A DNA stretch of 57,522 nt from a virus, in IMG/VR virus record IMGVR_UViG_3300042325_000111, positions 1-57,522 of that record; one strand, written 5' to 3'. Each line of letters opens with the position of its first letter. Positions within the stretch are counted from its first letter, which is position 1. The position numbers and the translations under genes were made by a program. Under the pieces are notes generated by a model that saw nothing but the letters and a program-made list of their open reading frames with translations, did not search any database and was not told the origin of the DNA. Below are positions 45,601 to 51,780 of the stretch, in pieces.

Positions 45601-46171
45601 ATATAGTCAAGTACGGTTAACAGGACATGATTTCTTGTATATCGGAACAGGTAACCAATCAACTACTAACTTCCCATATGTAATTCCAACAACTGCAGAT
45701 ATTGCAAAACAAGAATTAGCAAGTGGCGGTGGTCGTGTGTTCTTTACGAGTACAGATCAAGATGGTAACTTTAATGTAGGTAACTTGTTTGGCGTGCAAC
45801 AATCAACAGGTACTGCAACATTAAATGCTAGTGCATTTAATTTATCAGGACTACAAAGTTTGCAATTAGGTTCAGTATCATTAGGAATTGGAAGTGCAGT
45901 AATTACGCAGTTCTCAACAGATCCGTATTTTACTGCAAATAGTGATAGTATTTTACCTACACAACGAGCAATTAAATCATATATTACATCACAAATTGGT
46001 GGCGGTTTAAGTTCATTAAACGTAAATACATTAACAGCTGGTGTTGTGTATATTGCGAATAATACAATATCGACTACTAATGGTGGTCAAATAAACGTAA
46101 CAGCTAAGATGAATTTCACAGGCGGCATTGACGGCGCGCCAGTTGCACTTTCATTCTTTATGCAACGATAA
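36605..46171 (+). CDS. giant multidomain tail fibre, 3188 aa (paralogue of the 2523-aa fibre)
   Basis: At 9.6 kb this gene takes one sixth of the window. Six N-terminal CBM5/12-like repeats (e.g. WQGPWTTGTSYIVDDVV, YKLNDVVKYGADLWIC), then a seventh after an inserted Gly-rich segment (WTLGISYSLGDVVTFG). A beta-helix starts near 520 (VYVGPLGSDVAAPQ). It is interrupted by several copies of a helical unit of the form (R)DxxYILDxxxYDLxYGGNxxS...Y (RDTSYILDSLIYDLTYGGN, RDASYILDAIKFDLMYGGN, RDAGLIINNLAYDMIFGTN), which the 2523-aa paralogue has once. It ends with a BNR-like propeller region (about 2308-2750), Gly-rich 'GGSGYTSTPTVSF' strands and the shared DQDGNFNVGNLFGVQQSTG/SILPTQRAIKSYI module. 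Long-range host recognition is the likely role. Confidence 0.88.
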   Translation: MAEFKLGRIRFVWQGPWTTGTSYIVDDVVNRGGKSYICVVNHTAAASFTTDISTIPSKWNLVADGTSWRGDWLPSTAYEAGDQVKNGGIVYICSTGHTSATYVTPTYLGLEYDFSKWTVFASSFNWTGEWAPNSRYKLNDLIKYSGITYICNLNHISSASTTLGLEPDLSKWSVFSDGISYVGMWTTSTRYKLNDVVKYGADLWICTLFHTSSTFIDDSSNWSIFVAGIQFENSWNNGTTYQVGDIVTYGGYTYVAKTVHENKAPIANPNDWDVFTTGFNFRSDWDSTTAYKIGDVVRLHGYTYVALFDSTNDLPPSIVWSKLNSGISWTNNAQTYTSVSGTNVTGSGTGAQFNIVRSKTVYTITVTSGYAGTSYVTGNTIKILGSAVGGLSPVNDILITVTATSGEITDITWTGKSVTWTLGISYSLGDVVTFGANSYICSLTHTAVPSNRPDNDTSGTNWNALALGSDVNALTTQGDMLYYGQTGPTRLPVGIEGQILRVTNGYPTWSNYGLINNLVYVGPLGSDVAAPQAGLTIDKPWKSVRFACHQIEHGYQNPNAKSLILRNKQFIIKEVNNFLSYTYKVSITGTSGGALTSPNTAMLSVNMPIRFANTTGNVSISTTYYVKQILSSTLFTISTAVGGTAFTASGSGTNTGTFYYDQTKAERDAGIIVEAVAHDLSRLGTQKTTAAALAYFNTAGTTYITTTTGYEVLQFTSAVNYLSTLLGNVLTNTIPTFNYQILNGASVTAAQITDLTITAETGVVSTAQNLVSIVTTGLTSGSAAAVPTAIVPNTTISVKTGTYTEILPIVLPANTAIVGDELRNTVIQPALANPNIATSALKTQLALTRFKTVIPNLIANTTITPTSGNTTAQVTTLPAGSTGSLTAISNLKTSFDIVYGLVANGLGGESSIVRPLPTGYNTTLINVAYSASGNLTGNTTGYGDAITQIQQNYAFIAAEISAVIVGQGTVTSAFDAKGYRDTSYILDSLIYDLTYGGNSQSNIAGSSYYSLYVLSILSVDKTPFVTAITRLKTIISPIIQQTVLSTAQFIITQNVSGTAGSVNAGKFAEERLQNIINWINNGTSDTGVAPYTGWTSSELQTAYNALISQSSNIQSDAVSWCQKYFQSIPFSTTLAYRDAGLIINNLAYDMIFGTNFNAIQTGRLYNRATTREIALRSTNELKLTLGSINFMYYKAKQIAASGASVQLQTTIDDISNFLTGGASPPNITMPQPALPASSYTGVPGTVISGGGDGFAAFTINRITNTNGYYAYTVTPTSAGANYTTSSKIKILGTSIGGATPVNDIVLNVTRVTTGGVVAATYSDAIAAAGLIESNRQFVLAEIIAYIDTNYSSITTDSTYSVTKTQRDASYILDAIKFDLMYGGNWASQNAGMSYYSALYGTQITSGFTTAFVNTVGYISTLLQLIVIGNTVSSPLQVVIPQVVPPITQIVGALKDATQIAALTTIITNFITNGLTNGAPVVTVTTIATLDTFTSNGHGLNNGDIVIPQATSNGLVSTVIGYGTQYFVVSSNTNTFKLSASYNGAALTTFTNGTGLSIKLQKIVMPSLTWVNSTGIAAYTAVTSLISTYQTSVVTYLTTNFSALQYLSLYVSRDVNSVVIATLLDMLLGSNYAGIHTGRAYNRLQDYKVQGYEKTATIASLNYLETLLSSTLSSSVYSSQLSRIDTSIYLIIKMLEFGSGILPEINGTVTYNNNLGIIKGSEILRANIPFLTAEAVALYKTRFGGNVTTTTTGSNEITTSAAHNFVVNDPVVFSGVSTSGLVVNTTYYVLTVTSPTTFTVTAVAGYLNSNQGTVYPPVSVTSSSPTGFTVAYSFSPNKVITDLTYLLNGIVYDLQYTGNYKSLRYVELFKNEINGSQASNMLLVRNGTGLRNLTTSGLVGTLTNPNAYGTKRPTAGAYVSLDPGFGPNDSNSWIITRSPYVQNVTTFGTGCVGLKIDGALHNGGNRSVVANDYTQVLSDGIGVWCTGNNSLTELVSVFSYYGYSGYLAELGGRIRATNGNSSYGTWGVIAEGTDVTELPITCILDNHSQQAQISNVFTDGTNKVLRLEYSNAGSNYTNTVMTISGSGYNIAATADEFRDAAVFETRIIDLNDGNGYGGTNYGTAINAAQNGTSTYITIAATDIALSTAYTGMRIQLTAGSGVGQYGNILSYNNGTKIALVYKDSFTNLTVTATAITNNLLTVASTAKMYVGMPIYLNTTGNGLTANTLYYVIAANFSSTQFAVSTVLGGSAVTITATGSGLTVTLYAAGWDHVVAGTAIVSTLDLTTQYSIEPRISYTDPGYAATARTLSTTGTWGAATYGNSRYISIATATSNLTQYSNDGKTWAAGGTLPSSANWANVVYGGGQGATAYAVIGGLGGSGAILTAVLGSANSVGAPGADQVLSVTIVNGGVGYYTAPTIVFTPVSGGTGAIATCAVLNGSITSVTIISNGTAYAVAPTISAATDRVTKLVVTAWGTGYTSAPTVTLSGGGSSNQATGTAVLTNNGVSSITIGNNGGSGYTSTPTVSFVDPTAKYVTIASNVAAAAFLSASSTATTNWTASTTVPQAYADIAYGNGVYVAVGGTSGAASTTDAVTWVSRTIPTLGAGTYSAVAYGNGYFVAISTGNLVTAISTNGLSWSAGGSLLSNTTWTSVTYGNGRFVAVASGARVTAFSIDNGTTWTTSASLPPGGNAWSTIRYGQGVFFVIAQSSTSAATSPDGINWTLRTMPGTSTNWKGLAFGSISRNPLWVATSATSGTTAASIRTGAQTLGRMKALSGILSEIRIIEPGSGYPKGTVTASTITTNLITVDNTENLIDRQPVVFTETGASGLTAGVTYYVIGSTITSTQFKVSATAGSATAITLINSTLTGTYRAGPILTQTDPNKVITAALTVRTGDGALGNPSFSNRGTSNTTATAITLGDGYADLYQPSTYITVNNLFSVPQAGSNISFASIPNTWYKLVSVGNVLGNAGEYSATFQISPGLSVLLAPAYGDTITTTNKYSQVRLTGHDFLYIGTGNQSTTNFPYVIPTTADIAKQELASGGGRVFFTSTDQDGNFNVGNLFGVQQSTGTATLNASAFNLSGLQSLQLGSVSLGIGSAVITQFSTDPYFTANSDSILPTQRAIKSYITSQIGGGLSSLNVNTLTAGVVYIANNTISTTNGGQINVTAKMNFTGGIDGAPVALSFFMQR

Positions 46172-46186
46172 TGGAGAAATAAATTA

Positions 46187-46507
46187 ATGGCAACAGGAAG
46201 ACTTAGCAATTTTGCAATTGCTGCAACAACTAATACAACAGTGTATACCGTACCAACCGGATATTACACTGTTTGTAATGTATCGTTAACAAACAGAAAT
46301 GCAACTGCAATTAAAATAAGAGTAGCAATTGCATCAATTGCTACTCCTAACGTACAAGAATGGATTGAATATGACACAGTAGTTGTTCCTAATGGTGTGT
46401 TTGAAAGAACAGGTTTAGTGCTAAATGCTGGACTAAATATAGTAGTATATTCAGATACCGCAGGTGTTGGTTGTACAGTATACGGTATTGAAACATCAAC
46501 TACGTAA
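46187..46507 (+). CDS. small beta-sandwich structural protein, 106 aa
   Basis: Third small protein of the fibre cluster: MATGRLSNFAIAATTNTTVY, a VCNVSLTNRNATAIKIRVAI strand pair and a VVPNGVFERTGLVLNAGLNIVVYSD ending. It looks like a single beta-sandwich with the same strand/turn order as the proteins at 19345 and 28231. It follows the 3188-aa fibre by 15 bp and probably assembles with it. A GGAG ribosome site precedes the ATG. Confidence 0.7.
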   Translation: MATGRLSNFAIAATTNTTVYTVPTGYYTVCNVSLTNRNATAIKIRVAIASIATPNVQEWIEYDTVVVPNGVFERTGLVLNAGLNIVVYSDTAGVGCTVYGIETSTT

Positions 46508-46526
46508 ATATTAGAGAGATAAAGAT

Positions 46527-47849
46527 ATGGCAAGATTTAATACAGCAGCACCGTCGTTAAGTGTTACTGGTGCAATTGTTTTCACATATGCATTCACATC
46601 TGGGTTAATAACACTAAGCGGAACTTCTGGTTATACTGTAACACTCGCTAGCCCTGTAGCAGTCCCAGGAACAGTGCAGACATTTTACAACGCAACGGGT
46701 GGTAACGTAACAATTTCTACCCCAAATGGCAATATTATTGGTAATGGGTTAACTGCTGCAACTTCGCAAACATTGCCAAATGTTTCTACTTTTGGCTTGC
46801 AATCGGATGGTACAAATTATGTATTAACTGATAACCAAGGCGGTCCAGTGGCAGTAACTACGTTTACTGCTAGTGGTAACATTAGTGCAATTACTAGTAA
46901 TCAAACAGTTACATTAAGTCCAACTGGAACAGGCACTGTTACAATTAGTCCAGCAGGTGCAACTACATTAGGTACCGCTAGCATTACTACTAATTTATAT
47001 GGTAACATTAGTGCAATTACTAGTAATCAAACAGTTACATTAAGTCCAACTGGAACAGGTACTGTTACAATTAGTCCAGCAGGTGCAGTTACTATAGCAC
47101 CTACTACTGTTGGTAGCATCAATAATATAAATATTGGTGCTAGTACACGAGGTTCTGGAGCATTTTCAACATTAGGTGCAAACAGTACTGTTACATTTAC
47201 TGGTGCAATTTCTGCAGATACTGGAACTAATAATCAAAGTATTACTACAACTGGCGCCGGTACTATAACAATTACATCAGGTACAACCGGTAATATTAAT
47301 AATATGAATATCGGTGCTACTACTGCAGGTACAGGTAGATTTAGTACAGTAACATCGACAATTGCTACTGGTACTGCTCCATTTACTGTTACATCAACAA
47401 CTAATGTTGCTAATTTAAATGCTAGTTCGTTAAATGGAGCAACATTTGCTGCACCTGGATCAATCGGTTCAACTACTGCAAGTTCTGGAGCATTTTCATC
47501 ATTATCTGCTAACAACGGGTTAACTGTTTCTGCTGGAACATCAACATTTTCTGCAGCAGTATCTGTTCCTACTCCTACAGCCGGCGGCCATGCAGCAAAT
47601 AAAACATATGTAGATGCTGCAAATCCAACCCCAACTAAAGCTATCTCGTCATATGTTACGTTTTATACAACTGGTGTATATACCGGATTAGTATCAACAG
47701 AAGTTGATGGTGCAGTTAGTAGATCAAATTTTACATATGATACACAAAAAAGAGTAACTAGTTACAGTGAATTATATAACAGTGTAACTAAAACAGTAAC
47801 TATAACGTATGCAGCAGCAGGCGGTATTTCAACAGTAACTGCAGTATAA
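46527..47849 (+). CDS. repeat-rich fibre protein, 440 aa
   Basis: Thr/Ser/Gly/Asn-rich stacked-beta fibre. The N-terminus (VTGAIVFTYAFTSGLITLSG) is followed by two near-identical 29-residue repeats (GNISAITSNQTVTLSP, then TGTGTVTISPAGA), then NNINIGASTRGSGAFSTL and NNMNIGATTAGTGRFSTV repeats of about 50 residues, the pattern of trimeric phage fibre shafts. The C-terminal 90 residues (from HAANKTYVDAANPTPTKAISSYVTF) contain the 'NKTYVD' element that usually precedes the fibre tip and a final YDTQKRVTSYSELYNSVTKTVTITY domain. It lies upstream of the Cys-rich adhesin gene and may be the shaft carrying it (inference). AGAGAG lies before the ATG. Confidence 0.82.
   Translation: MARFNTAAPSLSVTGAIVFTYAFTSGLITLSGTSGYTVTLASPVAVPGTVQTFYNATGGNVTISTPNGNIIGNGLTAATSQTLPNVSTFGLQSDGTNYVLTDNQGGPVAVTTFTASGNISAITSNQTVTLSPTGTGTVTISPAGATTLGTASITTNLYGNISAITSNQTVTLSPTGTGTVTISPAGAVTIAPTTVGSINNINIGASTRGSGAFSTLGANSTVTFTGAISADTGTNNQSITTTGAGTITITSGTTGNINNMNIGATTAGTGRFSTVTSTIATGTAPFTVTSTTNVANLNASSLNGATFAAPGSIGSTTASSGAFSSLSANNGLTVSAGTSTFSAAVSVPTPTAGGHAANKTYVDAANPTPTKAISSYVTFYTTGVYTGLVSTEVDGAVSRSNFTYDTQKRVTSYSELYNSVTKTVTITYAAAGGISTVTAV
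46875..47087 (+). repeat. 87-bp direct duplication inside the fibre gene
   Basis: 46875-46961 and 47001-47087 appear identical except one C/T difference, with 39 bp between them. This is a recent in-frame duplication of one shaft repeat. Confidence 0.9.
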
Positions 47850-47861
47850 GGATAACAACAA

Positions 47862-48941
47862 ATGACAATTGACGTTTTAACATTAAATGCGTATTTAGAA
47901 GAAAATCAAACATTATTAAATTCAGGCGAGTACACAGCTGCATACTCAGCTGCGTATGCAACTGCATACTCAAGTGGTTGTATAGCTGCAGCCAGTTCGT
48001 TCCTTCAATCGCAAATTAATCAAACACCGTGTAATGTATCATTATGGTGTTCTATTCCGATGATGACCGGTGGCGTGACGGGAACCGTATTAGTTTGCGA
48101 TACAAGTGGCTATTTTCGATGTGGTGCATCGTGTTCGTGGACAGTACCAAACGGGATAACCTGCGCACAATTTCAAATGTGGGGTGCAGGCGGCGGCAGC
48201 AATGCCGGATGCTGTTGTGGTGGCGCAAACAATGGCGGAACAGGTGCGTATGTATCTGTTATTATGCCAGTTACTGCTGGTACTGTATATACATTATGTG
48301 CAGGGTGTGCGACTTGCTGTTACCCAACACCCGGCAGTAGCTATTGCGGCCGCGGATGTGCATCCTATGTAACCGGTACTGGAATGTGTAATGTATGTGC
48401 CGAAGGTGGCGCCAATTTTCACTGGCAATCAATATTAGATCAAGGGTGTTACGGATCAGCTGGTGGCGGTTATTGGTGTACTATTGAATACTATCCAAAT
48501 AGTGGTACTACTGCCGGCCCATGTGTTTGTGGTAGTAATAATTATTGCAGTAACTCATGCGCTACATGCGGCGAAGTCGTAGTTCATAGAAACTCACTAG
48601 TTAATTTTTATGGATGTGCAACAAACGGAAAACTTATGGGCATTCCGGGACTACATGGTGGGTTATGTCTGGACACTAACCAATATGGACATTTTACGAA
48701 TCCGCCAGTAATTAATACAACGCATACCGGGGCATTTGACAGCGCGAGCAATTGCGGCTGTCGAGTATGTTTTACTAGTGAAAATAATTTAGGAGGCTGT
48801 CTATGCAGTGGCGGAATAAATGGTACGTCAGTTCAACAATTTCCCGGAGCAGGCGGTTTTGCGCATCATGCAATGGGCGGAAATACTACCGGCTGTGGCG
48901 ATGCAGGGCGTATGGGTATGGTACGTGTTACTTACAGATAA
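47862..48941 (+). CDS. cysteine- and glycine-rich putative receptor-binding protein, 359 aa
   Basis: Contains 33 Cys (about 9%), many as CC, CCC, CxC or CxxC, plus abundant Gly. The core from about residue 85 (SGYFRCGASCSWTVPNGITC, then FQMWGAGGG) is the glycine-rich fibre-tip motif 'f..sgt(W)tVPaGVt...v.lwGaGGGG' of many phages, with Cys substituted at numerous positions. The ending GCGDAGRMGMVRVTY is also typical. The N-terminal 60 residues are Ala/Tyr/Ser-rich (YTAAYSAAYATAYS) and may pack onto a shaft. There is no signal peptide. It is paralogous to the protein at 49613, with one unrelated gene between. The Cys may stabilise the tip by disulphides formed outside the reducing cytoplasm or bind metal; both ideas are inference. 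Confidence 0.82.
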   Translation: MTIDVLTLNAYLEENQTLLNSGEYTAAYSAAYATAYSSGCIAAASSFLQSQINQTPCNVSLWCSIPMMTGGVTGTVLVCDTSGYFRCGASCSWTVPNGITCAQFQMWGAGGGSNAGCCCGGANNGGTGAYVSVIMPVTAGTVYTLCAGCATCCYPTPGSSYCGRGCASYVTGTGMCNVCAEGGANFHWQSILDQGCYGSAGGGYWCTIEYYPNSGTTAGPCVCGSNNYCSNSCATCGEVVVHRNSLVNFYGCATNGKLMGIPGLHGGLCLDTNQYGHFTNPPVINTTHTGAFDSASNCGCRVCFTSENNLGGCLCSGGINGTSVQQFPGAGGFAHHAMGGNTTGCGDAGRMGMVRVTYR

Positions 48942-48956
48942 AATATAGGAATAATA

Positions 48957-49613
48957 ATGAAACAGAAATTTACACAAAAAATACCAAACGAAATTTATAT
49001 CGATGACTTTTCAGATAATAAAGTTATGGAATTAGAATACAATGGACCAGATACACTGTTATTAGAAGTTGACGGTAATGGGACTGCATTTAAAATTGTT
49101 GAAGAAGCAAGACCGATGCTTGAACCGACATCATATATGTATCATATTGAATTAAATGCTGCAGATGCAATTGAAGCAGCACATTATATTTACACGCATG
49201 CTGATGAGCATATTTATGAGAATATTGATATTCCAAATCCAGATGGGTCAATTTATATTGCAGTTTCAAATCCAAGAATTCAAGATTACTATCGATTAAC
49301 TTATCAACCGGCTGGGTTAGATATGCCAGGAATTTGGCATTTTAATCTAATTACTAGAAGTATGCATTCAACTATCGAATTAAAAGTAATAAATGATTAT
49401 AACAATGCTAAGAAAAAATTATCACCGATTTTATTAACTGCCGAAACACAGACTGCGTTTGATGATTATACTGCAAAGGTAGAAGCATGGATTGCAGATA
49501 CAGCAGATTTATGTCCATGGAAATATATTGAATTTCCTGCAGGAGACATACCAAAATTACCATTAGTTCTTATTAGGTTAATTGCAGAATTAGATTCGTA
49601 CGGGGTTGTATAA
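48957..49613 (+). CDS. hypothetical protein between the Cys-rich adhesins, 218 aa
   Basis: Unrecognised. It has only one Cys, in sharp contrast to its neighbours. The N-terminal half is beta-like and acidic (NEIYIDDFSDNKVMELEYNGPDTLLLEVDG); the middle (NAADAIEAAHYIYTHADEHIYENIDIPNPDGS) and the C-terminus (FDDYTAKVEAWIADTADL, then FPAGDIPKLPLVLIRLIAEL) are helical. Its stop overlaps the next start by one base (TAATG), so it is coupled to the second adhesin. Being single-copy between two paralogous tip proteins, it could be an adhesin chaperone or adaptor, similar in placement to fibre assembly factors such as T4 gp38; this is inference from position. Confidence 0.7.
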   Translation: MKQKFTQKIPNEIYIDDFSDNKVMELEYNGPDTLLLEVDGNGTAFKIVEEARPMLEPTSYMYHIELNAADAIEAAHYIYTHADEHIYENIDIPNPDGSIYIAVSNPRIQDYYRLTYQPAGLDMPGIWHFNLITRSMHSTIELKVINDYNNAKKKLSPILLTAETQTAFDDYTAKVEAWIADTADLCPWKYIEFPAGDIPKLPLVLIRLIAELDSYGVV

Positions 49614-50689
49614 TGTCTAGTGTATTAATATACAATGCAATCAAACAAAATTTTGCGTATAATCGATCAGCATCAACAGCTGCAATTACTACAATTGCAC
49701 AATCTGCAGGTACTGCTGCAGGTATTGCTGCCGGCGGTGGTCCGTCAACATGCTTAACAGCAGCGAATGTGGGTAATCAAATTGGTTTCTCACCATCTAC
49801 TAGTATAGAAACTTGGAAAACTATTCCACGGTTAGCTGGATATACTGGAAGCATAGCAGTATGTGATACAAGTGGCTATTTTCGATGTGGTGCATCATGC
49901 ACATGGACAGTACCTACAGGAGTAACATGTGCTGACTTTCAACTATGGGGACCTGGTAGTGGTACTGGTACTAATTGCTGTTGTGGCGGTGCACCGCATG
50001 GCCCAACTGGCGCGTTTGCATCGGTTGTTATGCCAGTTACTGCTGGTTCTGTATATACAATATGTGCAGGGTGTGCGTATTGCTGTTATGCATCACAAAC
50101 AACTCCAGGATTGTGTGGTGGACCATCATATGTAACTGGTCCAGGCCTAAATAATTTCTGCGCAGATTCCGGTATAAGTTGTGTATGTAATTGGCGGGCA
50201 AGTTTACCCGGTCCAGCTAGCGGAACACTAGGATGGGGATTAACATATCCAGGTGGCAGCGGTTGTCAATTCCCAAGTGGTAATAATTGTGGACCTGAAT
50301 CATGCAGTGGATGGAATTTTTGTTGGGATAGTTTAAACGATTCAGTAACAATACAAGATTTTTCATTTAGTTGTGTAACAAGATTCTATGGTACTGCTAC
50401 CGGTAGTTGTGTATACGGTTTAGCCGGAATGTATCCTAAGTTCATGATTAGTGAAACTATGTGCGGTATTTCAGTTGCAGCACCGGTCTATGGATTTGAA
50501 AATTCAACACAGTGTATATATTGTTGGAATGGAAACACTTGTGCAGGTTGTATGGCTGCTCCAATGTGCGGTTCTGGATTTCTAAGAAATCCAGGAAGTG
50601 GTGGTTATGCTAGTTCAGTATATGGCGGGTGTAATGCATGTTACGGTGATTCGGGGCGAATGGGAATGGTTTGCGTTAGATTCAAATAA
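49613..50689 (+). CDS. cysteine- and glycine-rich putative receptor-binding protein, 358 aa
   Basis: Paralogue of the 47862 gene with 31 Cys. Shared blocks: VCDTSGYFRCGASC-WTVP-GVTC, CCCGGA..GPTGA, VMPVTAG-VYT-CAGCA-CCY, SYVTG and the ending GDSGRMGMV. The N-terminal 45 residues differ (Ala/Ile/Thr-rich helix, AGTAAGIAAGGGPSTC) and so does the variable middle (about 160-330), while framework Cys are kept; such divergence fits two receptor specificities on a common scaffold. Its start overlaps the upstream stop (TAATG). About 57 bp of AT-rich sequence and a CTAAATA box follow before the sugar-modification genes. Confidence 0.82.
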   Translation: MSSVLIYNAIKQNFAYNRSASTAAITTIAQSAGTAAGIAAGGGPSTCLTAANVGNQIGFSPSTSIETWKTIPRLAGYTGSIAVCDTSGYFRCGASCTWTVPTGVTCADFQLWGPGSGTGTNCCCGGAPHGPTGAFASVVMPVTAGSVYTICAGCAYCCYASQTTPGLCGGPSYVTGPGLNNFCADSGISCVCNWRASLPGPASGTLGWGLTYPGGSGCQFPSGNNCGPESCSGWNFCWDSLNDSVTIQDFSFSCVTRFYGTATGSCVYGLAGMYPKFMISETMCGISVAAPVYGFENSTQCIYCWNGNTCAGCMAAPMCGSGFLRNPGSGGYASSVYGGCNACYGDSGRMGMVCVRFK

Positions 50690-50713
50690 TTTTTTGAGGG
50701 ATATACTTCACAA

Positions 50714-50720
50714 CTAAATA
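50714..50720 (+). promoter_or_regulatory. late-type promoter box CTAAATA
   Basis: CTAAATA, a variant of the late box, 26 bp before the glycosyltransferase ATG. Confidence 0.3.
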
Positions 50721-50746
50721 ACAGAAACATTTAATGTAGGTATATT

Positions 50747-51739
50747 ATGAAAAAAGCATTTTTTATTAGCGGCGGAGCCGGAAGAGTATTATGTGCAATC
50801 CCAGCACTTGAAAAGTTTGCAAAAACTAACCCAGAATTTATTATTGTTGCAGAAGGATGGCCTGAATGCTTTTCAGGCCATCCATTATTGCAAGACAAAG
50901 TTTTTAATGTTTCTCACAAAAATTTATTTGAACAACATCTAAAAGATTGTGAACTTATCACCCCTGAACCATATCGGTTAAATCAATATTTCACACAGCA
51001 ATGTGATCTTATTCAGGCATTTGACATTTTAATAAATGGCGAATCATCAGATCCAACAACTTATAATATTACTATTGATCTAAGTAAAAAAGAACAGATC
51101 ACAGGTTATAATATTGTTGACGAGGTACGATCAGTTAAGAAAAAAGAAAAAGTCATTGTATTACAGCCATTTGGCAGTACTGCGCATCAACAAGGAAAAT
51201 TTATTTTTGATACATCTGGTAGAAGTTTTGAATTATCAGACATTTATAAATTAATTGAATCATTAACAAAGAGCTATGCTGTTATTCTCATGTCCCCAAT
51301 TGACATTCCGTCGACTACTGACTTAGGGATAGCACATCCTAAAAATTTAGATTTACGATCATGGATGGGCATTATTAATGCCGCTGATTATTTTATTGGT
51401 TGTGACAGTGTTGGTCAACACATTGCTTATGCATTAAAAAAACCAAGTACTATTGTTATCGGGGCTACATTTCCAGAAAACATTTCGTATCCTAAATGTC
51501 CATATTTTACAATTGTTGATAATGGCATAAACAAAAGAAAATATTCTCCTATTAGGATTACAATGGATGAGTCAGGTGATCGTATAAATGAGAATCTAAT
51601 GATTTTAGATAACGCAGTGTTTAGTAAAATTATCGATTCAGTAAACAAGAAATTATCTGTAAACAAAAAACCAAGTAATGTACAAGAGTTGCCTAGACAA
51701 ATAAACCCACCGTTTACAAAAAAAAAGTTGACAGCATAA
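50747..51739 (+). CDS. glycosyltransferase family 9-like (ADP-heptosyltransferase-like) protein
   Basis: 330 aa with a GT-B pattern. The N-terminal Rossmann half (KKAFFISGGAGRVLCAIPALEKF) resembles the 'GDxvl..Pal..L' opening of heptosyltransferases. The C-terminal half has VIVLQPFGS at the inter-domain strand, then MGIINAADYFIGCDSVGQHIAYALKKPSTIVIGATFPENISYP, the nucleotide-sugar binding region equivalent to 'ad.fvg.DsG..HlAaAlg.p.v.lfG.t.p' (quoted pieces: AADYFIGCDSVGQHIAYAL, TIVIGATFPENISYP). The last 25 residues are polar. The sugar and acceptor cannot be told. It is followed within 41 bp by a carbamoyltransferase; together they could modify a glycan on the virion or host envelope. Its 3' end contains the -35 box of the next gene's promoter. 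Confidence 0.75.
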   Translation: MKKAFFISGGAGRVLCAIPALEKFAKTNPEFIIVAEGWPECFSGHPLLQDKVFNVSHKNLFEQHLKDCELITPEPYRLNQYFTQQCDLIQAFDILINGESSDPTTYNITIDLSKKEQITGYNIVDEVRSVKKKEKVIVLQPFGSTAHQQGKFIFDTSGRSFELSDIYKLIESLTKSYAVILMSPIDIPSTTDLGIAHPKNLDLRSWMGIINAADYFIGCDSVGQHIAYALKKPSTIVIGATFPENISYPKCPYFTIVDNGINKRKYSPIRITMDESGDRINENLMILDNAVFSKIIDSVNKKLSVNKKPSNVQELPRQINPPFTKKKLTA

Positions 51740-51756
51740 GATAATAACTGTATAAT
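51728..51756 (+). promoter_or_regulatory. perfect consensus sigma70 promoter TTGACA-17-TATAAT
   Basis: TTGACA (51728-51733), exactly 17 bp, TATAAT (51751-51756). The -35 lies in the last codons of the glycosyltransferase gene. Predicted start is near 51763 and the ATG of the carbamoyltransferase is 51781, with AAGGAT as ribosome site. This is the best host-type promoter in the window. Confidence 0.85.
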
Positions 51757-51767
51757 AACAGTTTTTT
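51746..51767 (+). terminator. inverted repeat plus T-run overlapping the -10 box (terminator or operator)
   Basis: AACTGT (51746-51751), ATAATA loop, ACAGTT (51758-51763), with six T at 51762-51767. It could end the upstream fibre/glycosyltransferase transcript or be a dyad operator over the promoter's -10. The stem is short and AT-rich. Confidence 0.4.
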
Positions 51768-51780
51768 ACAAGGATAAAAT

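Noticed and set aside
48044-48340. 98-codon + strand alternative frame in the Cys-rich adhesin gene
   Set aside because: Trp/Arg/Cys-rich out-of-frame reading of Gly- and Cys-rich codons; the main frame has the conserved adhesin motifs.
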